Position numbers and translations under genes: made by a program. DNA of 64,000 nt, from positions 18,228,001 through 18,292,000 of the forward strand of contig NC_065551.1 in assembly GCF_022605725.1 (NCBI RefSeq), written 5' to 3'. Below, one piece after another: positions 18,930-31,660 of the stretch (position 1 is the first letter of the stretch; every line of letters begins with the position of its first letter). Origin of the DNA: Anthonomus grandis grandis. Lineage: Eukaryota > Arthropoda > Insecta > Coleoptera > Curculionidae. Below the pieces are notes generated by a model that saw only the letters and a program-made list of their open reading frames with translations, was not told the origin of the DNA and did not search any database.

Positions 18930-20640
18930 CGTTTTAGAAGGTTAAAAAACTTCAGTAAAAAATATTTATTAGATTAGGTAGTTATCACTGATCTTTTTAA
19001 ACTTCTCACACAATGATCCTTTGCAATAAGAATAAGATAACTTCTGTGGCAAAGGATCACTGATACATCAGTAACTAGTTTAACTTGGAACATACAGTGC
19101 TTTCAGTGAATATAATAACTTCTTAAAAATTCGAAAAAAAAGATCGATAAAATATCCTATATTTTCAGATATTTTTGATCACTATTCGTTGATACGTTAA
19201 TTGTTATTTTTTTTAAAGAAATTATTAAGCGTAGTGCGTTTTGAAATAAAAGCACTGTATATCTAATGCAAAATTCAAATTTAGAAAACCATGTAGTCTT
19301 TGCTTTCTCTTTCTAATAGAAATGATAAAATTAGCAACAAAAATGTTATCATCCTAAAAATCACGATTTTTAGAATCATTAACTAGCGATAATTGTGACA
19401 ATGGCCTTTTTGATTCCATGGCTGGGTACCAGGCCTATCAGGTATCGCACCCATCAAGATAAAAAAAAACAAAACATCGCTATTCATGATCATGATATAC
19501 CCACGATCTTTACAAATGACCGCGTCGAGAAAGCCGAACATTTAAAACAATGAGCGCGTCCAATAAAAAAGCAATTTATTATTGACAGTGTAAGCCTTCA
19601 TCAATTTTTCAATCGATATGTTGTGCCGAAATCGACGGATCAACGCAACCGACAGACGATTGTTTTTTTGTTTTCGCAATAAAAAAATGACTTGGTGTAA
19701 AAGTATTATATGGAATATGAGCCTCCTATGGTGCCTCCCAACTTGGTTTAAAACAGGGATTTCATTTGTAAGACACGAACTTTAGTCACGATAGTTTTAT
19801 TTATATGGGATATCGGTAGAAGCCAATGGTGTATTCAATGTATAGTACTGCAAGATCCTGCCTTTGCTTCTTTCCAGGCTTTGAAATTACGACAGTTCAT
19901 GACTTGCTTGGAGTAGTACAAGTTGACGGTATGAATAATGAAGATCATACAGAGAATAAATCAACAAAAGGGAGGATATTTAGATCAGTAAATTTATAAA
20001 AAATAATAAAAAAATGTACTTGGGCAGAACTTTCAGGGTTTCTAGAACTCAATTTGTCAATGGATGGAGAATCTTGAGGCTTAAATTATAAATACTAATA
20101 TAAGCTTAAAGTACACGATATAAAAGTCATGTACTTAGACAGTTATCAAAAACTATGATTCATTTACAACTTAGAGACCAGTTGTAAACAATGGTCTCAG
20201 TTGCAGGCTTGCTCGAAATTTTGTGCTTTTTGACCAATTAGAAGCAATGCAGATTCGTTTATGTCTGGCCTCTTGGTTATAAATGGTTAATATACAGATT
20301 GGCGAATGGATCACTACGTATATAAAGTTTCTAACAGGCGATATGTTGCAATGCCACCGCCGCGACAGTACGCTGGTATTCGAGGTTCGACGAGGTTCGA
20401 ATGTATTTCTTGCGGCAAAATTTTCTAAAATATTACGCGTCATTAGTATATTATTTCTCTAATGCAGGCATAACATGTTGTTACAGTTTATTGTCTTCAG
20501 ATACGAGTACATAAAGAATAAGAAAATAAAATAAATCCAAAATGTTAGCGAAAGCATAGCTGGATTATAGAAATTTAAGAGGCAATTTCCAAGTTATTCT
20601 GGTGATAAAGTTAATAAAATAAACAGTTATCATTTCAGTA
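18930..20640. other. intergenic DNA downstream of the kinase gene
   Basis: No gene was recognised. About 19380-19720 is less AT-rich and of higher complexity than its surroundings (CpG words such as gaccgcgtcgag, atcgacggatcaacgcaacc) and could hold regulatory DNA. A small imperfect inverted repeat, gatcctttgcaataag and ctgtggcaaaggatc, sits at 19014-19050. A minus-strand open frame at 20171-20443 (90 codons) has no recognisable domain. Confidence 0.3.
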
Positions 20641-20676
20641 TTAATTCTATTTTGATATCAATAATTTTCAACCCTT

Positions 20677-20862
20677 ATGATGAAACTCAAATTATTAATC
20701 ATAATATTAATTTTTTTAATTGTTGATTTCACTTATGGCAGAAGTCACATCCTAGCCAATAAGATGCCAGCTCATTATCCTATATCCCTACTAAAACCAT
20801 TTCTGGCGCGAAAATCTTTGACCTCTAGGAGCCTTGAAGAACAAGCCTTGGAAGAAGGTTAA
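20677..20862 (+). CDS. candidate small secreted peptide or first coding exon
   Basis: 61 codons beginning 'MMKLKLLIIILIFLIVDFTY', a textbook signal peptide (basic n-region, long hydrophobic core, likely cleavage after Gly near residue 21), then about 40 mostly polar residues ending 'LTSRSLEEQALEEG' and TAA. The sequence around the end, gaagaaggttaagt, could be a weak splice donor, so it may be a first exon. A possible acceptor 'tatcatttcag' lies upstream at about 20628-20638. There is no Cys, and no paired dibasic site, so I do not recognise a neuropeptide or defensin family. It sits in the only large non-repetitive part of the window. It may also be a chance frame in AT-rich DNA, which can mimic a hydrophobic leader. 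Confidence 0.35.
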   Translation: MMKLKLLIIILIFLIVDFTYGRSHILANKMPAHYPISLLKPFLARKSLTSRSLEEQALEEG

Positions 20863-23800
20863 GTTCTTGGTATTTTTGCCGATTTTACTCCAATGAAAAG
20901 TTGAAAACTCACCTTTTGGGTATTTTAGTTTGAGGATACTAAATGCCATACTGCAATCATGCAATATGGCAATTATACGTGGTGTAGTTAAATCCCAACT
21001 TTTTCAAGGTTCTTTGTTTAAGTGTCCAGTTTTGTGTTCCCGAGAAAACGCCAATTCCATTGGAAAGTTCTAATATTTTGATTTGGCATCTTGGTTTATG
21101 ATACTCTACATATTACACATGTAATTTTATATAAGTAGACTCAAGCATACCGTTAAGTTTAACCATCAATGCTTATATCTACTTACTCTATTGGCGATTC
21201 CTCAATCTGGGTATTCTTCCACTTTCAGGCTCTTTTTCTCCCCGGTATGGTTTTTATCCACTATTATAAGAGGTAGAAATCTCCACTCATCTACTCCAAT
21301 AACGTCCACAACATCTACATTGACATTGACTGTTAAACCGATCCACCCAGGTCCTCCGTCTCAATCATGCAGCCTTCTTAGAGCCAGGTTTGATCAATGT
21401 TTGTGATGTATAGTGAATCAGTAAACCACCTAACCAGTAAACCAAAGTCCTATCAACATTTATTAGCTTTACTGTAGTATATAATACTGAATACTAACCT
21501 CAAAATTACATTGTTATCACTCTCATTATTAGATTTCACTACTACACTGTTTTTTTGAATAGTTTCATAATAACTAGGTGCATATTAGTTACTTTATTGA
21601 AATAGACCATATAGATCTCCTTGTAAACTGGATAAATAGGCCTATTTCGAAAATACTCACGCGAACTTTTAGCCCCAAAAAACAGAATATGAGATTTTAC
21701 CTTGATATAGACACTATATTTAGGAAGGGCAACATAACTTGTTTTTAAAGTAATAAGTTTGATTATTAACTTTTCTTTTAATATAGATTCACTTGAATGT
21801 ATCTCAGAACTAAAGTTTTTCTTTTATGTGTATTTTGATTTTTGAAAGATAACCTAACTTTCTAAGTTAGACAAGACTGGTGTGAGCCCATGAGTTATAA
21901 GGTGCTCTCACACTAAAGCTGTAATTTAATAGCATATAATTTAATAGCCAAAGTAAAGGGTTAATATTTATTTTATTGTTAATTTGTCTCTTTCAAGTAC
22001 AGTATTAATTACACCATAACACTTGTACATAATATTAAGGATCAATATAATTAATTGTATTTATAAATCTCCCTGTCTGTTCTTCCTTGTGAGATTTTCT
22101 TTCAGGTTTACAGGTATAGGGCTTTTAGTAGTTTCCTGTTTTTTTGGTCATCGGAATTTTCTTATCCATCCAGGTGGCGCTTATATTTTATTGAACTCTT
22201 GTGGAATCCACGCCACTCTACCAAAGTGATTAGTGCTAGTCGGCTTCCCTTTTGAGAAGATCCCCTGAGCCGTCACCTCTATAGTAAGTCTCCCTCCTCT
22301 CTCCCTCCTTCCATTGGTTCCCTTGTACCCATTTTCTAACCCTCACTTCCCATACTTACCCTCTTTTTCCCCTCTTTTCCTTCCTGTTATTACCCATCCG
22401 TCCATTCAAATTTCGTTTCATCCAAGTAAATAAAGTAAATAAGATAAAATATTATTAATTAACTTATTTTTTTTTTAATAAATATAACAATGTGTAAAAC
22501 CCGCATAGATTCAATGGAATAACATTTTTTTTTATGCTATACATAGCATATTAAAAATTAAAGCTTAGTTCTTACTAAAATAAAATATAAACTCTCATAA
22601 AAATAGAATGTAAACATTATTAGAAAATAGAAAATAGAACTCTAAATAATGAACTTAACAAATAATTCTATAAATAAAAGACTCAAAAAGACCTCTTTTT
22701 TAGTTAAACAAATAATTAGCCTTTTATAAAAGCTGTTTTTTACTTCCAAGAGCCTTTTAAGGTAAAATGAACTTGGCAGATTCAACAATTTTGGAATAAT
22801 CCTTGCATTGTACTACCAAATTGCCTCCATAAAACCATTTATTCAATTGAACTTTTTCGGAAGGGATTCTGAAAATAGCAAATCAGACGATCGCAATCCG
22901 GCGCGCCGCTTATCAACCAGAAAGTAAGTAAGAAGCGGTGTTGCCATTTATAAGGCCTATGTATAGTCTTCTATTCGCCAACCTATATATCTACAGAAAA
23001 GGCAGGGACATCTTGATTATCATTGATTTATGTATTTCAGTCAGAAAGATCGAATTTTCAGGAAATTCCATGTCTATTATTAAATTGAATATTATGAAGA
23101 GATCTTACGATGGATAGTTTCCAAAGTTGCTGCCTAATTAATATATACAGAGGATAGGATATACCATGAAGAAATCATTTTGCTAAGAAATCAGCGACTC
23201 TATGTAAGAGGTCTTAAAAAGACTATAGCTGGAGGTAAAAAATATTAACTATAACTAAAAAATTTATTACTAGTTTAAGGTGGCTATTAATGTTGATATT
23301 TTTATTACTTCCCTGGACAAAAAAACATTAATTTGAAGTTATACAAGGACTTCACAATTAACATAATTTGGGAAAAATCGGTAATTAATAATACGACATG
23401 AGAGCTTAAATTGTCAAGAGACCAAGAGTTTCAATTATTCAGAGCTTAAAATAGAAAAAATCTTTTTACAAAATACAAATTCTAGGAAGAAATCTATAGT
23501 ATATAAATTAATATAAGTCAAAAGATGTTGTCATTTGAGGATCAGAGGCATTTTAATTCTCCCAGACACACCTTTACATCTGTCGGTACACTTATTTCTC
23601 TCAATATAATTATAAACATGAAATGTCAACCTTTTGAATTAAAATTACCAGATAATACTATCTGGAATTCTGATAAATTGATCAATGTAAATATCAGTAA
23701 ATAACTTATCACCATATATAGTTTAATTTTCTAATCATTCTTTTGACTCGACTTTAAGTTCCAGCAAAGCAAATTAGTAAAAATTACTCGACTCAATAAT

Positions 23801-24755
23801 TCTAAGTCTGCAAATGATATTTTTACAATAATCACGAGGACATTAAAAGAAGTCATTCCCTGTTCATGTTTTGATTGTTTTGAAGATTGTGTTACTTCAT
23901 ATTATTGGCTACGATTTCAAATTATAAAATAGCCGCCACTGATGCCACAGTGATGATGGATTAACCTCAAGACGATCCATTTCCATCTCTGACAGTCAAT
24001 TCTACCCGACACGTAAATTGTCAGAAAGTGAATAAATGCAGCCAACCTCATTCCAGTTGTTCGTCCAAACTCAATAACCAAACAAAGTGGTACATTATTT
24101 ATTGCATCTTTTTCCTGGGGGTTAGTATGTAATCGATTTCGCCGAGAAGAACCGAGGAATATACCAGGTCGAGTTATTTATTTTATAATAACTTGTCTAT
24201 GTTTATTTAAACGTCAAAAAAAATAAAAGTTTGCCACCGGCGTCCCATCATGTGTATTAAATTCGTGACTTTCAGCTATAGATTTGTATATTTTACTCTG
24301 GTTTCGTGAGAATAATTTAGTATGTATTGATAAAGTAGTAATGGGCATGAATGCAAATATTTTTTTTTGCTTTTTATACAGATTTTATTATTCAACAAGT
24401 AGACTAAGATCTATAACATGATTTCGAAATTATGATGTTATTTTTTTGTTCGTTTTAGTCTCTTTAGGCTTTAAATTAAAATCTGTAACTTTTTCTGTTT
24501 AAAAAAGTAATCTCAATTAGCTAGCTGGAAAATATATTTTCTTATTTCCGAAAAAATAAAAATCCTGAAAAAAACAAGAATGACCAGAACTGCTAAGAAA
24601 TTATGAATAATAACTTAATTTGATTTATAAAAATTCCAGCATTAACTGAAATGGATAGAAAATTTAAAAAATATTTTCAAGTGCCTAAACGTTTTTTTTA
24701 TTTAAAGAAAATTATATGAAAATTTCATTTTAAAAATTAAAAAATACTGTGAGCA
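20863..24755. other. long unassigned intergenic region
   Basis: No coding domain was recognised. A pyrimidine-rich block at 22240-22420 (runs of ctccc and cttcc) ends in taaataaagtaaataag, which resembles a retroposon tail. About 23900-24350 is a higher-complexity stretch, unlike the A/T runs around it. Short open frames at 21191-21406 and 22023-22229 carry nothing recognisable. Confidence 0.3.
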
Positions 24756-24860
24756 TGTAATAATAATAATAATAATAATCTTTATTGGACCAAAGAAGCT
24801 ATATATAGATAAATTAAATTTAAAAAATAATACATAATATATACACATTTTTAATAGTGC
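24756..24860 (-). repeat. 3' end of a minus-strand non-LTR retrotransposon with TTA-repeat tail
   Basis: A (TAA)n run at 24757-24779 is followed by tctttattggaccaaagaag. Read on the minus strand this is ..ttggtccaataaagattattatta.., a polyadenylation-like 3' terminus followed by a TTA tail. Only the tail end is recognisable. Confidence 0.5.
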
Positions 24861-25261
24861 TTCCATTGAATTCTTAAATAACAATAATAAGTGGTATTAA
24901 TTATATTGCATAATAAGGTCGGCTCATGTTGATGGTTTAATCATATTGCAACACATTTTTTCTAGGTCGTGTTTTTGCAATGACTCGAATAAACAGCATC
25001 TCGGTTACTTTTCCTGAGACACGTTGGGCATCATCCTGGTAGTTCTAATCGACAATCACCGCTCTCTAGTGATCCAGAAATACCCGGATAAGAAGTTAGG
25101 CCACGACCTAACTATGGAATTAAGACGAATAACTAAAAAAATTACAAAAATCAAAGATAAAAAAAATAATGAATTGATAGTAGGCTCTAAAATTTACTTA
25201 ATATATATATATGAATACACTGTTAAAAAAAAAAACGCCGAAACCTTTTGACGTAAGGTTT
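24861..25261. other. short unassigned stretch
   Basis: An open frame at 25024-25251 (75 codons) is Lys/Ile-rich with no domain. Nothing else was seen. Confidence 0.25.
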
Positions 25262-25647
25262 GTCACAACTTTCTAACCTAAAATTACTTCACCCCCTTTC
25301 ACCCTCTACCCCCCAGGGTCATCCCCTTAAAAATTTTAAATGGCAAGGGATATCGAGTAATAGCTTGTTTAAAATTTACAATTCGTTTATAATTTAAAAC
25401 GGAAACTACCAACATAAACAGCAATTCCGAAGATTAGACGTGGAAAAAACTAAATAACAACCTGATTTTTTTTCCGCATTCTTTTCATCAACACAGATAT
25501 CCTGGGCGAACTGTATTTATTGTTATATCTGCTTAGTTATTTATGGTTGCTAAGGAAAATAAAGAATTTATTTTGCCGTCAGTTACATTTGTGACAATCT
25601 TGGAATAGTGAAAATGTATTTGTTGAATTGAAGATTTTACTTTTAAA

Positions 25648-26525
25648 ATGGTTTACACACTAGCCGAAAGAGTGGAAATTATTCTAATTTATGGTGCCCA
25701 AAACCAATGTGCTCGGCAAACTGCCATCACGTTTAACGCCAGATATCCGGAGAAGATAACTTCGCATAGGTATGTTTTGGACCTTGTTACTAAGTTTACT
25801 AAAACTGGATCTGTTGTAAATAAAAAACGTGATCATCGGCGAATTTTGAATGAAGCCGCTCAAGTTGAAGTTTTGGGTCATTTTGGAATAAATCCTAATA
25901 CTTCATTACGCAAAATTGTTGCTGCCTCTGGTATTTCATTAGGCTCTGTTCACACAGTCACCAAACTTTATAAATTTCATCCATTCAAAAAAAAAGTATT
26001 GCAAGAGTTAACCGAAGACAATTTCGATAGGCGAGTTGAGTTTTGTGAAAAAATGACTGAAGCGATTAATGATAATACTATTCATGTTAAGCATATCTGC
26101 TTCAGCGATGAATGCACATTTTTTCTAAATGGATTTGTTAATAAGCATAGCTGTAGATATTGGGGCAATGAAAATTCTCATGCATTTGTAGAAGGGCATA
26201 CCCAGTACCCTCAAAAAATTAATGTATGGGCAGGCATTTTAGGAAATAAAGTGCTTGGGCCATTATTTATTAACGAAAATTTAAATGGAGACATTTATTT
26301 GGAAATGTTGGAAAATATCATCAATCCGCTTATCACTGAATCCATTGAAACCCAAATCGATGATGATGGAAACCCTATACTTGATGAGTCTGAAATATAT
26401 TTCCAGCAAGACGGCGCTCCTCCTCAATATGTTCTTCCCGTTCGGCAATGGCTAGACGACGAGTTTCCAGATAAATGGATAGGGCGAAGGGGGCCTATAG
26501 AATGGCCTGCTAGATCTCCTGATAT
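25648..26525 (+). pseudogene. mariner-like transposase 2, N-terminal and catalytic part
   Basis: Open from 'MVYTLAERVEIILIYGAQNQ' for 292 codons up to the insertion point. Contains the HTH region, the hinge 'NKKRDHRRILNEA', 'ICFSDECTFFLNGFVNKH' (first catalytic Asp), 'KINVWAGILGNKVLGPLF', 'IYFQQDGAPPQYVLPV' (second Asp) and 'EWPARSPD'. The frame then runs into retrotransposon sequence and ends artificially at 26578-26580. There is no internal stop, so it was probably intact when it was interrupted. The usual His after Ala-Pro-Pro reads Gln. The spacing to the third Asp on the far side matches the D-41-D pattern seen in the other copies. Confidence 0.85.
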
Positions 26526-26689
26526 AATAATCGATAGATGGCGCTTTTGGCGTAAACAAAAGTTTAAAGTCGCTCCGTAAATGTATCCAAAAAAATTAGT
26601 AAAAGTGGAGAATTAGTTACTATTTGGTGTGTGAAGTTAATCTTTGAAGGATTGTGTAGATATATTGCGAGAGTTTGTTTTTGCATAAA

Positions 26690-27332
26690 CATGGGCTTGG
26701 CAAGTGCGGATGTTCGTGAGATTAAGACCATTATAACTGCTATGTTTAACGAGAAATTTCTAGAGGAAGTAGCGGAAAAGGTGGTTAAAATTATTGAAAA
26801 AAAATTCGAACGTCGGTAACAAGAACAAGAGGCCAAGATTTCGTCATTGGAAGAAAAATTAAATAAGGTTATGGAGGTCAATAAGCGTCTTGAAGCATCA
26901 TTGGATGCCCAGGAGCAGCAGTATCGCAATAAAAATCTGCGCATATTTGGACTTCAACCAGCCGAAGGTGAAAACCCAACAGCGTTGAAAGATGACGTAT
27001 TGAATCTATTTAACACCGAGCTCAAAACAAAAATACCAAGTAATTCTATAAAAAAATGTTTTCGTGTCACATCTAAACAACATACCGGTAAACCAAAAGC
27101 AGTGATAGTTCGGTTTTCTTGCAGCGAAGCTAGGGTATCGGTGCTTAAGTCGCGTGCATTACTTAAAAATAAACAAATACAAATCAAGGAAGATTTGACC
27201 AAATCGCGACTTAATTCGTTTCAGGCGGCTGTGAAAAAACATACCTATAAAAGTGCGTGGGTTCATAACGGCAATGTGTATATCAAGAAGAACAATCAAG
27301 TGTTGAGGATCCTGGATATCAGTGATTTATGA
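26690..27332 (+). pseudogene. ORF1 protein of the non-LTR element, one internal stop
   Basis: Starts around 'MGLASADVREIKTIITAMFN' (26690; an earlier in-frame Met is at 26631). Heptad-like 'KISSLEEKLNKVMEVNKRLE' indicates a coiled coil, followed by 'YRNKNLRIFGLQPAEGENPT' and 'GKPKAVIVRFSCSEAR', which resemble the RRM and C-terminal domains of RNA-binding ORF1 proteins, the nucleic-acid chaperones of the retrotransposition particle. One TAA at 26817-26819, probably from CAA, separates the N-terminal segment from the remainder in the same frame. Confidence 0.65.
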
Positions 27333-27930
27333 AGTAATTAATCGGTGAGTTCAAATTTCTATGACTTGAAATTGTAAATTAAACATTGTGTTCAGTTTTT
27401 AGAATGTTAAAAGTCTATTACCTATAAAAATTCTTATATACTAAGCTTAATGTAAGATCGAGCTATTTTTAATTAATTAATTTCTATGAATGATCTTGAA
27501 GATTAAAAGAGGTTTGGCAGGGCAAAGTTTGGGATATACACATTAATGCCATTTTCTTTTGGCAGGCCTTTTGGTTATTGGGTTAATTTGTAGATTTTGG
27601 ATGAGAATTTTTGCTGGTCTGTATATGATTGTAGTTGTTTTATTTAGTATGTGAGTATATGTATTCATAATCGAGTATATATCGTAATATATATTCGATA
27701 TATAGCTGGTGTTGTATAATTCTTAATTTTTTGTTTGATAAAAACGATGTGCGATTTTAAACTTAGTTATAATAAGTTCGAATTGAGTAAGTGTTTAATA
27801 GCATTGACTTTTTTGTTTTTTTTTTGAAAGCATACTTTTGGTACTGATTAATTTCCTTTTTTCTGTTCCTTTTTCCCTTTCCAAGCTATCCCTCTAAACT
27901 TTATATTGTTAAAAAAATTTTTTTTTTGTT

Positions 27931-28608
27931 ATGTTTTTTTGTGCGCATATCAATGCAAGATCTCTGCCAAATAATTTTCCTATTTTTCAAAATCATATAA
28001 ATAATTTACATTATGATGTGATTGGTGTTTCGGAGACATGGTTACATACCGATATTAACGACGAAGTTGTACATATACCTAACTATAGTATTGTCAGACA
28101 GGATCGATTGGGCAGAGGTGGTGGCGTCGCAGTGTTTATTAAAAATATTTTTGAATTTCGCATAATAATTAGCGAGTCGAATATGTATTTAGAACAAATT
28201 TGGATTGAAGTAAAGCTAAATAATAAAAAGATTCTTATTGGTAATATATATCGCCCTCCTAAAGGTGACCTTAATTTGTTTTACTCAAATTTAGATAATA
28301 TTTTAGAGAACTTTTATGCTGTTTATGATTGCATATTTTTGCTGGGAGATTTTAACATTAATGTTTTGGGTCTGAATTCGAACTTACCTTTGCTTGAAAT
28401 AACTGAGGTTTATGGTTTGAAGCAATTGATCATTGATCCTACAAGAGTGTCAGATATAACGGTGTCTCTGATAGACCTAATTTTCTCTAATCATAAGTCT
28501 ATCCAAGATTGCGGCGTTAGGGATGTGGGTGTGTCTGATCACATCCTTGTTTATTGTACTACCAATTTGGCCAACCCAACCCAACCCAACCCAACCACAG
28601 ACTTTTAA
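27931..28608 (+). pseudogene. ORF2 endonuclease domain (APE type) of the non-LTR element
   Basis: 225 codons holding all the usual blocks of an apurinic-like endonuclease: 'HINARSLPNNF', 'DVIGVSETWLH', 'RGGGVAVFIKN', 'LIGNIYRPPKG', 'IFLLGDFNIN', 'LIDLIFSNHK' and 'DVGVSDHILVY' with the catalytic Asp-His. It nicks target DNA to prime reverse transcription. The frame is lost in a (CCCAA)n run at about 28571-28594, a probable slippage site, before joining the reverse-transcriptase portion. Confidence 0.85.
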
Positions 28609-28696
28609 TTTTGTATATAAAAATTTAAATGATATAAATTACGAGCAATTGCAGGCTGATTTAGTCGAATTGATTCCCTGACATACTATATATGAT

Positions 28697-30550
28697 ATGA
28701 GAGATATAAACTCCAAAGTTGACTTTTTCACGGAGTCATTACATAATATTATGGATATGCATGCTCCCTTAATTAAAGTTAAAAATAAAAATAAACCTTA
28801 CAGTCCATGGATTACGGCTAATATTAGATTAATGCAAATACTTCGCAATAGGGCATTAAATAAATTTAGAATCACTAAAGAGCGAGAGGACTGGAACATC
28901 TATAAGCAGTATAGAAATATAACAAGCGCAATAAGAGCAGAGAAAAAAGCTTACCTTGAATATAAGTTTAGTACTTGTAAAAATAAAGAAGTTTGGCAAG
29001 AATTGAAAAAAATTGGTGTTTCACAGAAAAATAAAAAACAACTTCCAATTTTTCTACAGAATGTTGAAGAACTTAATACTTTTTTTACAATTGGCAATAA
29101 TAATAACAATATTGTTGATGCTAATTATGTTAAATATTTTAAAGAACATAGAGTTGTCGCAAATGAATTTAAGTTTAACCTAATAACTCAAGACTTAATC
29201 GTAAACATTTTAAAAACTATAAAAAGCAAAGCATTTGGGGTCGATAACTTAAACATAACTCTTATCTTACTTTGTTGCCCTGCTATTATTAATCCATTAT
29301 GTCATTTAATAAATATTTGTTTAGAGGAAAACTACTTTCCAAAAAAATGGAAGCAAGCCAATATTATTCCTATACCAAAAATAAAAAATCCAACTGAATT
29401 TGGCAATCTTCGATCAGTCTCCGTTCTTTCTGTTTTTTTCTAAAGTAATTGAGAAAATTATGGAGCAACAGATATTGGACTATTTAAAGAATAATAATTT
29501 GATTCCTGAATATCAGTCTGGCTTCCGTAAAGGGTATAGCTGTGCCACCGCGTTGGCTCAAGTGTCTGATGATATATTTAGAGCCCTTGATAATAGTCAA
29601 GCAACCGTATTAATTTTACTAGATTTTACTAAAGCTTTCGATATGGTTAATCATCAGATACTTTTATCAATTTTGCATTATGTGGGATTTTGTGAGTCGG
29701 CTGTAACTTTAATATCTTCTTTTTTGTCAGATCGTAAAGAGCGGGTGATTTTAAATGATAATGAATCGGGGTTTCTAGACGTAGTCAGCGGTGTTCTGCA
29801 GGGTAGCATTTTGAGCCCATTACTCTACACACTTTACACATCTCAGATAACAAAGAAGATAACATATTGTAAACATCATAACTACGCGGACGACACCTAG
29901 ATCTATTTCTCTTTTAAAGATACTGATGTTTGGCAGGCTAATATAAAAATTAATGAAGACCTTAACAATTTATTTATAGAAACGCAAAAGTTACTTTTAA
30001 AAGTTAATCCCACTAAGTCCACAGCCATTCTTTTTTGTAGTGATAATAAACGAACAAATATTTTAAATAACTTGCAACTTTACATTAATAATGACAACAT
30101 AACTTTTAAAAATTCTGCTAAGAATCTTGGACTTTTAATGGATTACAAACTAAGATTTAAAGATCATGTTACTCTTAAAATGAAAAGTGGGTACTCCGCA
30201 CTAAAAATGATTTTTTCGCAAAGGGATTACCTAAATTTGCCTATAAGAAAAATGCTTTGTGAAACATTGGTACTATCCCAATTAAATTTTTGTGACACCA
30301 TCTATGGCCCTTGCCTTGATTCTTCTGACTCATATAGAATACAAAAACTTCAGAATTCCTGTCTAAGAGAGAACATATTTTACATAAGCTAAAGGTTGCG
30401 GGGTGGTTAAATATGTACAATCGTAGAGTGTTGCATCTTATTTGCTTCTTTTTCAAAATTCTTAAGTCAAGGATTCCTTCATATTTACATCGAAAAGTTA
30501 GATATCGGACTGACGTGCACAACTTGAATATTAGAAGAAAACAATTATTA
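28697..30550 (+). pseudogene. ORF2 reverse-transcriptase and C-terminal domains
   Basis: 28697-29443 contains the linker and fingers ('KAFGVDNLNITLI', 'YFPKKWKQANIIPIPKIKNP'). A frameshift near 29420 moves to 29400-29900 with 'EYQSGFRKGYSCATAL', 'ILLDFTKAFDMVNHQIL' (first Asp), 'GVLQGSILSPLLYTLY' and 'HNYADDT' (catalytic Asp pair), followed directly by a TAG. A third section from about 30072 carries 'KNLGLLMDYKLRFKDHV' and 'LVLSQLNFCDTIYGPC'. Another frameshift near 30360 leads to 'LHLICFFFKILKSRIPSYLH' near the end. With four or so lesions the copy is dead, though every domain is present. Confidence 0.85.
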
Positions 30551-31214
30551 ACTATTCCTTCACACAATAAATAATTTTTTAAGAGATCGTTTTCTTACTT
30601 AATAGCACACTATACTAACAAATATTGTATAAATGATTTTACCATGTCAGAAAAAACTTTTAAAATGAAAACTAAACTAATTCTAATAAATCAATAACAA
30701 ATTACTCATTTTACTCACACTTTACTCACACACACAAGTATTTATAATAAATGTAATAAAAATTGTATAAAAATTGTTTTTTATTTTTATTTTTAAATTA
30801 TAAAATCGAATTATTTATATGTGCCAACCTTTTCCTTGTCCAATTCCAGTTCATTTTCCTATTCTCTCCTTATCCCATCAGTATGCTTTTTATTCGTGTT
30901 GTATTAACTTTCTTCTTTTTTTCTTTAACTGGGAAAATGCTTTTGTTTATTATTTATAAGTGTCATTTATAATTTATAATTATTAAATATATATAAGGCC
31001 TCAACAAAATTCAGGGAATCTCGCAGGGGTTGTTCCCTGGAAGTCTGAAAACATGGCCTATTAGTCACCTTCTGGAATTTTATTTGTATTTGTATACAAT
31101 TTAAGTTCTATAGATATTTTTTTATTGTTTCAATACACATTAAATGTGCTCTTTGTAAAGAACGAACTATTCAATATGTGATATGCATTTGGTTTATAAC
31201 ATAATTGTAATTTT
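30551..31214 (+). other. 3' UTR of the non-LTR element
   Basis: Non-coding, AT-rich. It contains an imperfect hairpin around cagggaatctcgcagg and ttccctgg at about 31013-31040. The sequence leads directly into the TTA tail. Confidence 0.5.
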
Positions 31215-31649
<435 letters not shown>

Positions 31650-31660
31650 TCTATTTACAG

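Noticed and set aside
20394..20402. ggttcgaat, like a tRNA/SINE B box
   Set aside because: The following bases do not complete the B box, and no A box or cloverleaf is visible upstream.
21220..21275. Possible second exon for the secreted-peptide candidate, after a ccactttcag acceptor
   Set aside because: A short open continuation exists, but the donor is weak and the fragment matches no peptide family; kept out of the annotation.
30241..30567. Minus-strand open frame of 108 codons
   Set aside because: Shadow of the retrotransposon ORF2 C-terminal region on the plus strand.
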